Assembly: GCA_026400415.1 (NCBI GenBank)
Contig: JAPLPA010000226.1
Span: 1-12,197 of the forward strand
DNA from: Afipia sp.
GTDB lineage: Bacteria; Pseudomonadota; Alphaproteobacteria; Rhizobiales; Xanthobacteraceae
Direction of reading: 5' to 3'
DNA length: 12,197 nt
Position numbers and translations under genes: made by a program. The notes below the pieces were generated by a model. It did no database searches and was not told the DNA's origin. It was given only the letters and a program-made list of their open reading frames with translations. Positions 1 through 6,575 of the stretch are shown here, one piece after another (position 1 is the first letter of the stretch; each line of letters begins with the position of its first letter).

Positions 1-105
1 TTCCTGCCGATGTTCCGCAAGGTGATGCCGGTCGAATATCGCCGCGCGTTGAAGGAAATGAAATCGCGAGAGCCGGAAGAACCGAAGATCGCGATTGGGG
101 CGTAA
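1..105 (+). CDS. gltB: Glutamate synthase large subunit, C-terminal end (partial)
   Basis: This is the last 34 codons of an ORF entering from the left edge in frame 1 and stopping at TAA 103-105. The peptide contains LPMFRKVMPVEYRRAL, a tail typical of proteobacterial GltB, followed by a charged, variable end. GltB is the large subunit of NADPH-dependent glutamate synthase (GOGAT): it hydrolyses glutamine and transfers the ammonia to 2-oxoglutarate. The identification rests on this short tail plus its position 37 bases upstream of gltD on the same strand, the usual gltB-gltD operon order. None of the catalytic domains are in the window. Confidence 0.85.
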   Translation, partial: FLPMFRKVMPVEYRRALKEMKSREPEEPKIAIGA

Positions 106-142
106 CATTTAACTGGGTTTAAGTTTCGGGGCGTTGGGGTAA

Positions 143-1594
143 ATGGGCAAGGCTACTGGTTTTCTTGAGATCGAGCGCAGCGACCGCAAATACGAGCCGG
201 TCGACAAGCGCGTCAAAGACTTCAAGGAATTCGTCGTTCCATTAAGCGAGAAGGACACGCGCGATCAGGCCGCGCGCTGCATGAATTGCGGCATCCCCTA
301 TTGCCACGGTACAGGCTCGGTTGCGCCCGGCACACCGGGCTGCCCGGTCAACAACCAGATTCCGGATTTCAACGATCTCGTCTACAACGGCAACTGGGAA
401 GAAGCCTCGCGCAATCTGCACTCGACGAATAATTTTCCCGAATTCACCGGGCGCATTTGCCCGGCACCGTGCGAAGCATCCTGCACGCTGAACATCGACG
501 ATAATCCAGTCACGATCAAAACCATCGAATGCGCCATCGTGGATCGCGCGTGGGACAATGGCTGGCTCAAGCCTGAAGTTGCGCCGAAGAAATCCGGCAA
601 GAAGATTGCGGTCGTCGGCGCAGGGCCGGCCGGCATGGCGTGCGCGCAGCAACTCGCGCGCGCGGGACATGACGTTCATGTGTTCGAGAAATTCGCCAAG
701 GCCGGCGGATTGCTTCGCTACGGCATTCCCGATTTCAAAATGGAAAAGCAGATCATCGACCGTCGCGTGACGCAGATGGAAGCCGAAGGCGTGACGTTTC
801 ATTATGGCAAGGCCGTCGGCGGCGCATCGGGTGTCGATCCGCAGGAATTGCTCAAGACCTATGACGCCGTCGCATTGACGGGCGGCGCGGAAGCTCCGCG
901 CGATCTGCCGATTCCGGGACGCGAGCTCGACGGCATCCATTATGCGATGGATTTACTTCCGCAGCAAAATCGCCGCGTAAGCAAAGAGTCTCTCGGGGAC
1001 GTGAAGGAAATTCTTGCCAAGGGCAAGCATGTCGTCGTGATCGGCGGCGGCGATACCGGATCGGACTGCATCGGCACCTCGATCCGTCAGGGCGCTCTCT
1101 CGGTGACGCAACTCGAAATCATGCCGGAGCCGCCGGAGCACGAGAACAAGCTGCTCACCTGGCCGAACTGGCCGCTGAAATATCGGACCTCATCGTCGCA
1201 GGCCGAAGGCGCAAAGCGCGAATACGCTGTGCTGACGCAGAAGTTTTCCGGCGACGGCGGAAAAGTTTCGAAGCTGCATTGCGTGCATGTCGATGATAAG
1301 ATGAAGCCGGTACCCGGCAGCGAATTTGAGCTGAAGGCCGAACTGGTGCTGTTGGCGATGGGCTTCGTGCATCCGGTGCATGACGGGCTGCTGAAAACTC
1401 TTGCCGTCGATCTCGATCAGCGCGGCAACGTTCGCGCCGGAACGGGCGATTATCAGACGTCGATCGCAAAAGTATTTTCGTCCGGCGACATGCGGCGCGG
1501 GCAATCATTGGTCGTATGGGCGATCCGCGAAGGCCGTCAATGCGCGGCCTCGATCGATCTTTATCTGATGGGATCGAGCACGCTGCCGCGGTAA
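143..1594 (+). CDS. gltD: Glutamate synthase (NADPH) small subunit
   Basis: The 483-residue product matches the usual GltD length. It passes electrons from NADPH through FAD and Fe-S centres to GltB, the ammonia-assimilating GOGAT reaction in the cytoplasm. Visible features are an N-terminal Fe-S region with cysteines at 46, 49, 54 and 67, then a CPAPCEASC cluster at 106-114. An FAD-binding Rossmann motif GAGPAG lies at 159-164, followed by the LLRYGIPDFKM segment at 190-200. A second nucleotide-binding motif, GGGDTGSDC, sits at 301-309 for NADPH, and GDMRRGQSLVVWAI near the C terminus completes the FAD fold. All expected motifs are intact. The ATG at 143 follows gltB by 37 bases with only a weak G-rich ribosome binding site, so co-transcription with gltB is expected. 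It converges on the next gene with about 30 bases between and no hairpin terminator that I can see. Confidence 0.97.
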   Translation: MGKATGFLEIERSDRKYEPVDKRVKDFKEFVVPLSEKDTRDQAARCMNCGIPYCHGTGSVAPGTPGCPVNNQIPDFNDLVYNGNWEEASRNLHSTNNFPEFTGRICPAPCEASCTLNIDDNPVTIKTIECAIVDRAWDNGWLKPEVAPKKSGKKIAVVGAGPAGMACAQQLARAGHDVHVFEKFAKAGGLLRYGIPDFKMEKQIIDRRVTQMEAEGVTFHYGKAVGGASGVDPQELLKTYDAVALTGGAEAPRDLPIPGRELDGIHYAMDLLPQQNRRVSKESLGDVKEILAKGKHVVVIGGGDTGSDCIGTSIRQGALSVTQLEIMPEPPEHENKLLTWPNWPLKYRTSSSQAEGAKREYAVLTQKFSGDGGKVSKLHCVHVDDKMKPVPGSEFELKAELVLLAMGFVHPVHDGLLKTLAVDLDQRGNVRAGTGDYQTSIAKVFSSGDMRRGQSLVVWAIREGRQCAASIDLYLMGSSTLPR

Positions 1595-1624
1595 TTTTCA
1601 TCGCGCTCAACAAAAAAATTCAAA

Positions 1625-3304
1625 TCACCGCGTAAAGAATCCCGGCGCGATGGTTGCCTGAGGACGCGGCGCTCCGTTCGGCGCGGGCGGTCGCGGCGCA
1701 CCCGGCTGGAATATTTGCGCGCCGCCTTGGGGCTGCGGACGCGAGGGATCGGCAGGACCTTGTCCTGGCGGACGTACTGCTACGGGTTTCGGCAAGGGCT
1801 TCACGATGCTGCCATTCGGCCCGACTGTTGCCACGTTCGGATCGCCGGCCGGTGCATCGAGCGCGCCGATTTCCCGGCGCGGCCAAGAATAATCATCCGC
1901 GCGCCCCGCAGGCACATCGAGCGGTTCACCCTTGACGAGTGTGCGCGCCGCCAGCGCATCGACCGATGCAGGGCGCGTACCTGCACCGCCAAGCAACTCC
2001 GTGGTGCCGACGTTGGATGCCACGAGTGGCACCATCGGCCCCACCAGCGGACGCGGGCCGGAAACGCTCGGGCGAATATTCGTTTCAGGCGACTGCAATT
2101 CGCTCGGCAAGGAAACCAGCGTTCGCGCTGCAAGCAGCCGCGTAATCTCGCGCTCGGTAAAGCGCGCAAGTTTCACCGCGCCTGCCTTGGTGAAATACAC
2201 GCCGTCATAGGAACGCAGGCGGCGGGTCTGGCCGTCGAAGTCCGGGCCTTGCTGCATGAAGCGTCCCGCTTCATCGACAAAGCCGTCCCATACATCGACA
2301 TAAGTAATGCCGGCCTTGCCGGCTGCGTCGCGATACAGCGAATCGAGGAACAGCACGTCAGCCATCGCCTTCTGTCCGCGCACCGCAGGCAAGCCGACCC
2401 ATAGCACCGGCACGCCCTTGGATTTCAGCACCGTGATCATCTCGGAGATTTTCTTCGAGTAAAGCTCGACCCAGCGCTCGTCGCGGAAATTATACATTCC
2501 ATTCGCGGAACGCGGTGCGGTCTCGGGTGCGACAATCGACGCCGGCCCATCGTCATCATCCGCCGCATCGGTCGACGGCTTGTTGCTCGCGGACGTCGAC
2601 GGTTTCTCGTCGTCGGGTTTTGCCGCAGGCGTTTCAGCGGCATCCTTCGGTTTCGCCTTGTCGTCTTTCTTCTCGTCCTTCTTGGCGTTCTTGGAATTCG
2701 CCTTGGCGTCGGCCTTCTTGTCTTTCTTGTCGTCCTTTTTTTCCGTGACTGGTTCGCGCATCGGAACGCGATCGTTGAGACCGAGCATCACGACGATCAC
2801 GTCCGCTTTTTCGGTGGCGAGAATCTGCTTGGCCGCAGAAGCCCAGTCGGACGGCTCACCCTTCGGCTGATATTTGAGCAACCCGGACAATCTGTTGGCC
2901 TTGCGGACGACGCCGAGTTCGGGCGTGTCGGCCAACGCATCTTCGAGACCGTAGGCAAGCCAGTCCGCCATCGCGTCACCCATCACGACGACGTTCTTCT
3001 CGATCGGTGCCGGATTGAGACGTTTGGCGGGCGGCGGTGCGCGCGAGGAGTCCACCACCGGCGGCGGCTGTTGCTGGTTGGGATCGCCGAATGGCGAGAA
3101 AAAACCGCCCTGCTGCGGCGGGCCGGGAGGCTGACCGCCGGGAATGCCGCGCGGCGGTGCGGGCCTGCGGTCAAAGCCGCCGAAATTGAAAAACTGCGCC
3201 GAGGCCGGCCCCATGATGCCAAACAACATCGCGCCCGTGAGCGCCAGCACCGCGAGAGGGCCGGGTTCGGTCAAAAGACGCAGAAAGGTCCTCGGTTTCG
3301 ACAT
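1625..3304 (-). CDS. Secreted SGNH-fold / DUF459 family protein, probably catalytically degenerate
   Basis: The product is 559 residues from the ATG at 3304; a GTG at 3319 would add five residues, and neither start has a clear ribosome binding site. The N terminus is a signal peptide or membrane anchor ending near GPASAQ, followed by a Pro/Gly/Gln-rich stretch. The SGNH-like domain follows: block I reads MGDAMADW near residue 111, block III is MLGLND near 177, and block V reads SYDGVYFTKAG near 366-375. Canonical SGNH enzymes carry Ser in block I (GDS) and His in block V (DxxH); here these positions hold Ala and Tyr. A Lys/Asp/Ala low-complexity insert occupies about residues 188-257, inside the fold. 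The C-terminal 160 residues are Pro-rich and probably disordered. The DUF459 assignment is from recalled family pattern. An envelope binding or structural role, rather than hydrolysis, is inference. Confidence 0.85.
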   Translation of the reverse strand: MSKPRTFLRLLTEPGPLAVLALTGAMLFGIMGPASAQFFNFGGFDRRPAPPRGIPGGQPPGPPQQGGFFSPFGDPNQQQPPPVVDSSRAPPPAKRLNPAPIEKNVVVMGDAMADWLAYGLEDALADTPELGVVRKANRLSGLLKYQPKGEPSDWASAAKQILATEKADVIVVMLGLNDRVPMREPVTEKKDDKKDKKADAKANSKNAKKDEKKDDKAKPKDAAETPAAKPDDEKPSTSASNKPSTDAADDDDGPASIVAPETAPRSANGMYNFRDERWVELYSKKISEMITVLKSKGVPVLWVGLPAVRGQKAMADVLFLDSLYRDAAGKAGITYVDVWDGFVDEAGRFMQQGPDFDGQTRRLRSYDGVYFTKAGAVKLARFTEREITRLLAARTLVSLPSELQSPETNIRPSVSGPRPLVGPMVPLVASNVGTTELLGGAGTRPASVDALAARTLVKGEPLDVPAGRADDYSWPRREIGALDAPAGDPNVATVGPNGSIVKPLPKPVAVRPPGQGPADPSRPQPQGGAQIFQPGAPRPPAPNGAPRPQATIAPGFFTR

Positions 3305-3494
3305 TGGGCAGTCGCTCACGCACTTGGATTGTCGGGCAAAATAGCGCCTAACAAGCCGTAATTCGACCCCATAAACTGGGGCCGGGCCTCTTTCGTCAAG
3401 TGACTGAGGAAAATGTCGGATTGAAGGTTAGCGCGCGGGAGACCATGCGCCGCCAGAACTCCGGAGAGATTGCCCCGGAAGATCCAGCAGACAG

Positions 3495-3529
3495 TCGACA
3501 CGCTTCGATATATCCATTATTCTCGATAT
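3495..3529 (+). promoter_or_regulatory. Candidate arsR promoter with overlapping ArsR operator
   Basis: A sigma-70-like pair is visible: TCGACA at 3495-3500 (five of six matches to the -35 consensus), a 17-base spacer, and TATTCT at 3518-3523 (four of six). Two direct copies of TCGATAT lie at 3505-3511 and 3523-3529, one in the spacer and one at the -10 edge, 18 bases apart. A palindromic GATATATC lies at 3507-3514. ArsR repressors usually bind AT-rich repeats over the promoter of their own operon, so this is a plausible autoregulatory site. The predicted transcription start falls at about 3529-3531, on the arsR start codon itself. Confidence 0.5.
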
Positions 3530-3889
3530 GTGGAATCGGAAAACACCATTCTGGCGCTCGCCGCCCTTGCCCAATCGACCCGGCTCGACGTGTTCAGGCT
3601 GCTGGTGAAGCGTGAGCCGCATGGATTGCCTGCGGGCGATATCGCAAAAGCACTGGCGGTGCCGCAGAACACCATGTCGTCTCACCTCGCCATCCTGTCG
3701 CGCGCTGAATTGATCTCAGCAACGCGGTGCGGACGCTCAATCGTCTATCGCGCCGATCTCGCGCTCCTGCAGAACGTCGTGCTGTTCCTGCTGAAAGATT
3801 GTTGCGGCGGCAGGCCTGAAATCTGCGCGCCGGTCGTTGAGAGTCTGTCGTTGTCCTGTTCGCCGAAAAAGAAAAAAACGGGCGCGTAA
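3530..3889 (+). CDS. arsR: ArsR-family arsenite-responsive repressor
   Basis: The product is 119 residues from GTG 3530, opening ESENTILALAALAQSTRL, which is where ArsR proteins of this subgroup normally begin. An upstream TTG at 3470 would add 20 unrelated residues and would place the likely operator inside the gene, so I prefer GTG. The winged helix-turn-helix spans about residues 33-75; the recognition helix region is PQNTMSSHLAIL. Near the C terminus is a thiol cluster with Cys91, Cys92 and Cys99 (CCGGRPEIC), resembling the C-terminal three-cysteine As(III)/Sb(III) sensor of Acidithiobacillus-type ArsR. In that class, metalloid binding releases the protein from DNA. The stop overlaps the next start by one base (TAATG), so the downstream transporter is probably translationally coupled. 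No Shine-Dalgarno is visible before GTG. Confidence 0.9.
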   Translation: MESENTILALAALAQSTRLDVFRLLVKREPHGLPAGDIAKALAVPQNTMSSHLAILSRAELISATRCGRSIVYRADLALLQNVVLFLLKDCCGGRPEICAPVVESLSLSCSPKKKKTGA

Positions 3890-4491
3890 TGTCAGATTTC
3901 GATCTGCCAAGACGGCTGGCTGCGGAGGCAATGGGAACTGCGCTCCTTGTCGCCACCATTGTCAGCTCCGGCATCATGGCTGAGAGCCTGACAAAGGACA
4001 TCGCACTCGCTTTACTTGGCAACACGATTCCGACGGGTGCCATTCTCGTCGTGCTGATTACAATTTTGGGCCCGGTCTCCGGCGCGCATTTCAATCCGGC
4101 GGTCACTTTGGTGTTCACGTTAAAACGCGAACTGACGGTTGGCGACACGATCCTCTATGTTGCCGCGCAAATTGTCGGCGGCATTCTCGGCACGATGATC
4201 GCACACGCGATGTTCGCAATGCCACTGCTCGAAGCTTCGATGAAAATGCGCACCGGCGGCGCGCAATGGTTCGCAGAAGGCGTCGCAGCGTTCGGGCTAG
4301 TCGCGACGATTCTCGGCGGAATACGATTTGAGCGCGCTGCCGTACCTTGGCTTGTGGGTCTTTACATCACTGCGGCGTATCAATTCATCGCTGCGGAAAT
4401 CTCCGGTGCGCTCGTGGCGCTCATCGTGATGAACTGGCTGCTTCGCACAACAAGCGGGACAAAACCGATGCAACGCAAGGCAAAGCCATGA
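3889..4491 (+). CDS. aqpS: AqpS-like aquaglyceroporin (MIP family), lacking the second NPA half-helix
   Basis: This is a 200-residue hydrophobic protein of the major intrinsic protein family, in the arsR-aqpS-arsC order known from Sinorhizobium meliloti. There AqpS lets As(III), produced by ArsC, leave the cell down its gradient. The first half is normal, with helices near residues 10-30 and 46-62, the first NPA at 69-71 (SGAHFNPAVTL), and a third helix near 88-108. Further helices follow at about 128-145 and 151-164. After GLYITAAY (157-164) the sequence jumps directly to QFIAAEISGALVALIV (165-180), which looks like the last transmembrane helix. The loop E segment with the second NPA and its selectivity Arg, normally some 30 residues here, is absent. 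The reading frame is intact, so this looks like an in-frame deletion. Channel function is therefore doubtful. Start and stop overlap arsR and arsC. Confidence 0.87.
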   Translation: MSDFDLPRRLAAEAMGTALLVATIVSSGIMAESLTKDIALALLGNTIPTGAILVVLITILGPVSGAHFNPAVTLVFTLKRELTVGDTILYVAAQIVGGILGTMIAHAMFAMPLLEASMKMRTGGAQWFAEGVAAFGLVATILGGIRFERAAVPWLVGLYITAAYQFIAAEISGALVALIVMNWLLRTTSGTKPMQRKAKP

Positions 4492-4889
4492 CCGTGACCA
4501 TCTATCACAACCCCGAATGCGGTACCTCGCGCAACACGCTGGCGATGATCCGCGCCAGCGGCGAGGAACCGGTGGTGATCGAGTATTTGAAACATCCCCC
4601 CAGTCGCGAACGGCTGCTCGAACTTGCAAAATCGATAGGCGTTCCGGTGCGCGGCCTCATGCGCGAGAAAGGAACGCCTTATTCGGAAATGAAGCTTGGC
4701 GATGCGACACTCAGCGACGATGAACTCGTCGCCGCCATATTGGCGAAGCCAATCTTACTTCAGCGCCCCATCGTGGAGACGCCGAAGGGCACCAAAATAT
4801 GCCGTCCGTCGGAAGGCGTGTTCGATCTGCTGGATCGTCCCGTCGCTTCTTTCACAAAGGAAGACGGTGAGATCGTCACGCGCGCCTAG
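4488..4889 (+). CDS. arsC: Arsenate reductase, glutaredoxin-dependent ArsC type
   Basis: The 133-residue cytoplasmic enzyme reduces arsenate to arsenite using glutathione and glutaredoxin. The N terminus carries the family signature IYHNPECGTSRNTL, with catalytic Cys11. The three arginines that position the arsenical in the R773 enzyme have counterparts at Arg59 (LMREKGTPY), Arg93 (LLQRPIV) and Arg106 (ICRPSE), all offset by one residue. The active site therefore appears complete. The ATG at 4488 lies within ATGA, overlapping the aqpS stop by four bases, which suggests translational coupling. The upstream in-frame extension to 4347 lies inside aqpS and is rejected. The stop (4887-4889) overlaps the convergent transglycosylase stop. 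The ArsC/Spx fold also includes YffB-like proteins, but the arsR neighbour makes arsenate reductase the best call. Confidence 0.93.
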   Translation: MTVTIYHNPECGTSRNTLAMIRASGEEPVVIEYLKHPPSRERLLELAKSIGVPVRGLMREKGTPYSEMKLGDATLSDDELVAAILAKPILLQRPIVETPKGTKICRPSEGVFDLLDRPVASFTKEDGEIVTRA

Positions 4890-6352
4890 CGCCCGAACAG
4901 ATTGAAGCCGGAATTCTTGCTTCCGGAATTGCCGCCACCGCGCAATCGCTCCAGCACGCCGCTTGAGGCAAAGCCGTCTGCAGGCGAACCGATGCTGGCC
5001 TGATAGCTGCGCAGCGCCTTGCGGGTGTCGTTGCCGAGATTGCCGTCCGGCTCGCCCTTGTAGAAACCGCGTTGCGCGAGAAGCTGCTGCAACTCAAGTC
5101 GTTCATCGCGCGACAGTACGCGCTCATCGCGCGGCCATGGCTGCACCAGCGGCTGACCGCCGCGCAGACGATCCGCAAAATGGCCGATCGCAAGCGCATA
5201 CGCTTCCGATGGATTGTAGCGCATGATGGCGCGGAAATTTCCCAGCATCAGAAAACCCGGACCAGCCGCACCGCCCGGCACGAGCAGATACGCTTTGTCA
5301 GTCGCGTGCGGAAACGGTTTGCCGTTGGCGCGCTTGACGCCGAGCTGTTCCCACTGCGCGATGGTGTAGGATTTTGAGCGGTCGGCTTGCAGATAATCGA
5401 AACGCTCCGGCACTTCGACCTCAAAGCCCCAGGTCTGTCCCTGCTGCCAGCCGTCTTTCTTGAACTTCATCGCGGTGGACGCAATGATGTCCGGTGTGGA
5501 ATCGACCACGTTGCGCTTGCCGTCGTGATCGAAGTCCACCGCAAAACGCTTGAACGCTGTCGGCATGAATTGCGTGGCACCGAACGCACCCGCCCATGAG
5601 CCGCGCATCTGCTGGGGCGTGAGATCGCCGTGATGCAGGATTTCAAGAGCCGCCAGAAACTCGTCCTTGAAGTATGCTGTGCGCCGCCCGATGCAGGCGA
5701 GTGTCGCGGTGGAATTGAGCACGCTGCGGTCGCCGCCCTGCGTCGAGTAATTCGACTCGATGCCCCAGATCGCCGCAATAATGTAACGATCGACGCCGTA
5801 TTCTTTTTCGACCGCCGCAAAGGTCGCAGCGTTTTGCGCCAGAATTTCGCGGCCGCGCGCGATGCGCGCATCCGTCACCAGGACGTCGAGATAATCCCAC
5901 ACAGATTTGGTGAATTCAGGCTGCGAATCCACAAGGTCCATGATCCGCAGATCCGGCGTCAGGTCCTGTGTGAAACGCCGGAAGCTCGCCTCGGACACAC
6001 CGCGCCGCGCAGCGTCGGGCCAGAAGCCTGCGACGCAGCGCGGGAAATTCGCAGCCGCTTCGCGAATGGCAGACGCCGTCATGCGCGGATCGCCGGACGC
6101 GCCGTCCTCACCAGTCCATTCCTTGGCGGGTGTCGCCTGTGCCAAACGCTTCGGCATCACGCTTGGGCGCGCCGGCGGAATTGCTTGCGGCGCACTTTGC
6201 GAAATCGACCCGGTAACATTCGCGCTCGGCAGCACCATCGGCCCGCGGCCACCGGCCGACTGCGCATAGGCAAAATCGGCGGCCGGCGACACCAAGGCCG
6301 CGCTCACTATTATAATGGCGCGGCAAGTGACCGCCTTTATATCCCGCATCAT
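4886..6352 (-). CDS. Lytic murein transglycosylase, MltB-like with C-terminal peptidoglycan-binding domain
   Basis: The product is 488 residues from the ATG at 6352; an ATG at 6349 or 6409 is also possible (one residue fewer or 19 more). I prefer 6352/6349 because a standard signal peptide then follows, cleaving near FAYAQ. A Pro/Ser-rich linker leads to the SLT_2/MltB domain. Its motif IIAAIWGIESNYS carries the catalytic Glu (about residue 199), and WAGAFGATQFMPTAF follows. A DFDHDGKRNVVD segment resembles the calcium-binding EF-hand loop of Slt35/MltB. The last 70 residues form a PG_binding_1 domain (DERLELQQLLAQRGFYKGEPDG) with a Gly/Ser tail. The enzyme cleaves the MurNAc-GlcNAc bond in the periplasm to give 1,6-anhydro ends. 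No lipobox cysteine is seen, so it is probably soluble or loosely attached. Confidence 0.93.
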   Translation of the reverse strand: MMRDIKAVTCRAIIIVSAALVSPAADFAYAQSAGGRGPMVLPSANVTGSISQSAPQAIPPARPSVMPKRLAQATPAKEWTGEDGASGDPRMTASAIREAAANFPRCVAGFWPDAARRGVSEASFRRFTQDLTPDLRIMDLVDSQPEFTKSVWDYLDVLVTDARIARGREILAQNAATFAAVEKEYGVDRYIIAAIWGIESNYSTQGGDRSVLNSTATLACIGRRTAYFKDEFLAALEILHHGDLTPQQMRGSWAGAFGATQFMPTAFKRFAVDFDHDGKRNVVDSTPDIIASTAMKFKKDGWQQGQTWGFEVEVPERFDYLQADRSKSYTIAQWEQLGVKRANGKPFPHATDKAYLLVPGGAAGPGFLMLGNFRAIMRYNPSEAYALAIGHFADRLRGGQPLVQPWPRDERVLSRDERLELQQLLAQRGFYKGEPDGNLGNDTRKALRSYQASIGSPADGFASSGVLERLRGGGNSGSKNSGFNLFGR

Positions 6353-6442
6353 CACGCACCCGTACCCACGCAATATCCCCGATATAAGAGGCCCGGACAG
6401 GGTTTCCATCGCCTTAACGCAGCGTCACTTTCCGGCGGCGAA

Positions 6443-6460
6443 TTGGCGCGGACGCGCCAA
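6443..6460. repeat. Inverted repeat TTGGCGC-N4-GCGCCAA in the divergent mltB-like/galU spacer
   Basis: Arms TTGGCGC (6443-6449) and GCGCCAA (6454-6460) match perfectly around a GGAC loop. It lies in the 220-base spacer between two divergent genes, so it could be an operator for a dimeric regulator or a hairpin in a leader transcript. No T tract follows, so it is not a rho-independent terminator. Its function is unknown. Confidence 0.45.
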
Positions 6461-6510
6461 AGTCAGGTTCCGTTCATGGTCTCTCCATTAGGGACAGCGC
6501 GCGGGTTGGC

Positions 6511-6530
6511 GTTTTTCAGCGCTGCAAAAC
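6511..6530. repeat. 20-base near-palindrome upstream of galU
   Basis: GTTTTTCAGC (6511-6520) is followed directly by GCTGCAAAAC (6521-6530). The halves are reverse complements at nine of ten positions, with a perfect CAGCGCTG core. Two-fold symmetry without a loop suits a dimeric DNA-binding protein better than a hairpin. It lies 45 bases before the galU start, where a promoter would be expected, but I see no convincing -35/-10 pair to anchor it. Confidence 0.45.
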
Positions 6531-6575
6531 CTGCTACGACCGATTCAACGCCTCTCCTTACCCGCAAAGAGTCTC

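Noticed and set aside
242..940. 232-codon minus-strand ORF inside gltD
   Set aside because: It is a shadow of gltD, which has all its Fe-S, FAD and NADPH motifs in the plus frame.
1595..1624. Possible terminator between gltD and the DUF459 gene
   Set aside because: There is an A-rich run but no stem of useful length on either strand.
1715..2404. 229-codon plus-strand ORF inside the DUF459 gene
   Set aside because: It is Arg/Cys/Ala-rich with no domain, opposite a gene with a signal peptide and SGNH blocks.
3367..3381. CCCCA-TAAAC-TGGGG inverted repeat in the DUF459/arsR spacer
   Set aside because: It has only five-base arms, no T tract and no link to a known regulator, and could easily be chance.
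3376..3399. Minus-strand TTGACG (rc of 3394-3399) as a promoter for the DUF459 gene
   Set aside because: The -35 is good, but at 17-18 bases only three of six -10 positions match, so I do not list it as a feature.
3470..3529. TTG start giving arsR 20 extra N-terminal residues
   Set aside because: The extension does not look like an ArsR N terminus, its GGAGAG is too close to the TTG to be a good ribosome binding site, and it would cover the probable promoter and operator.
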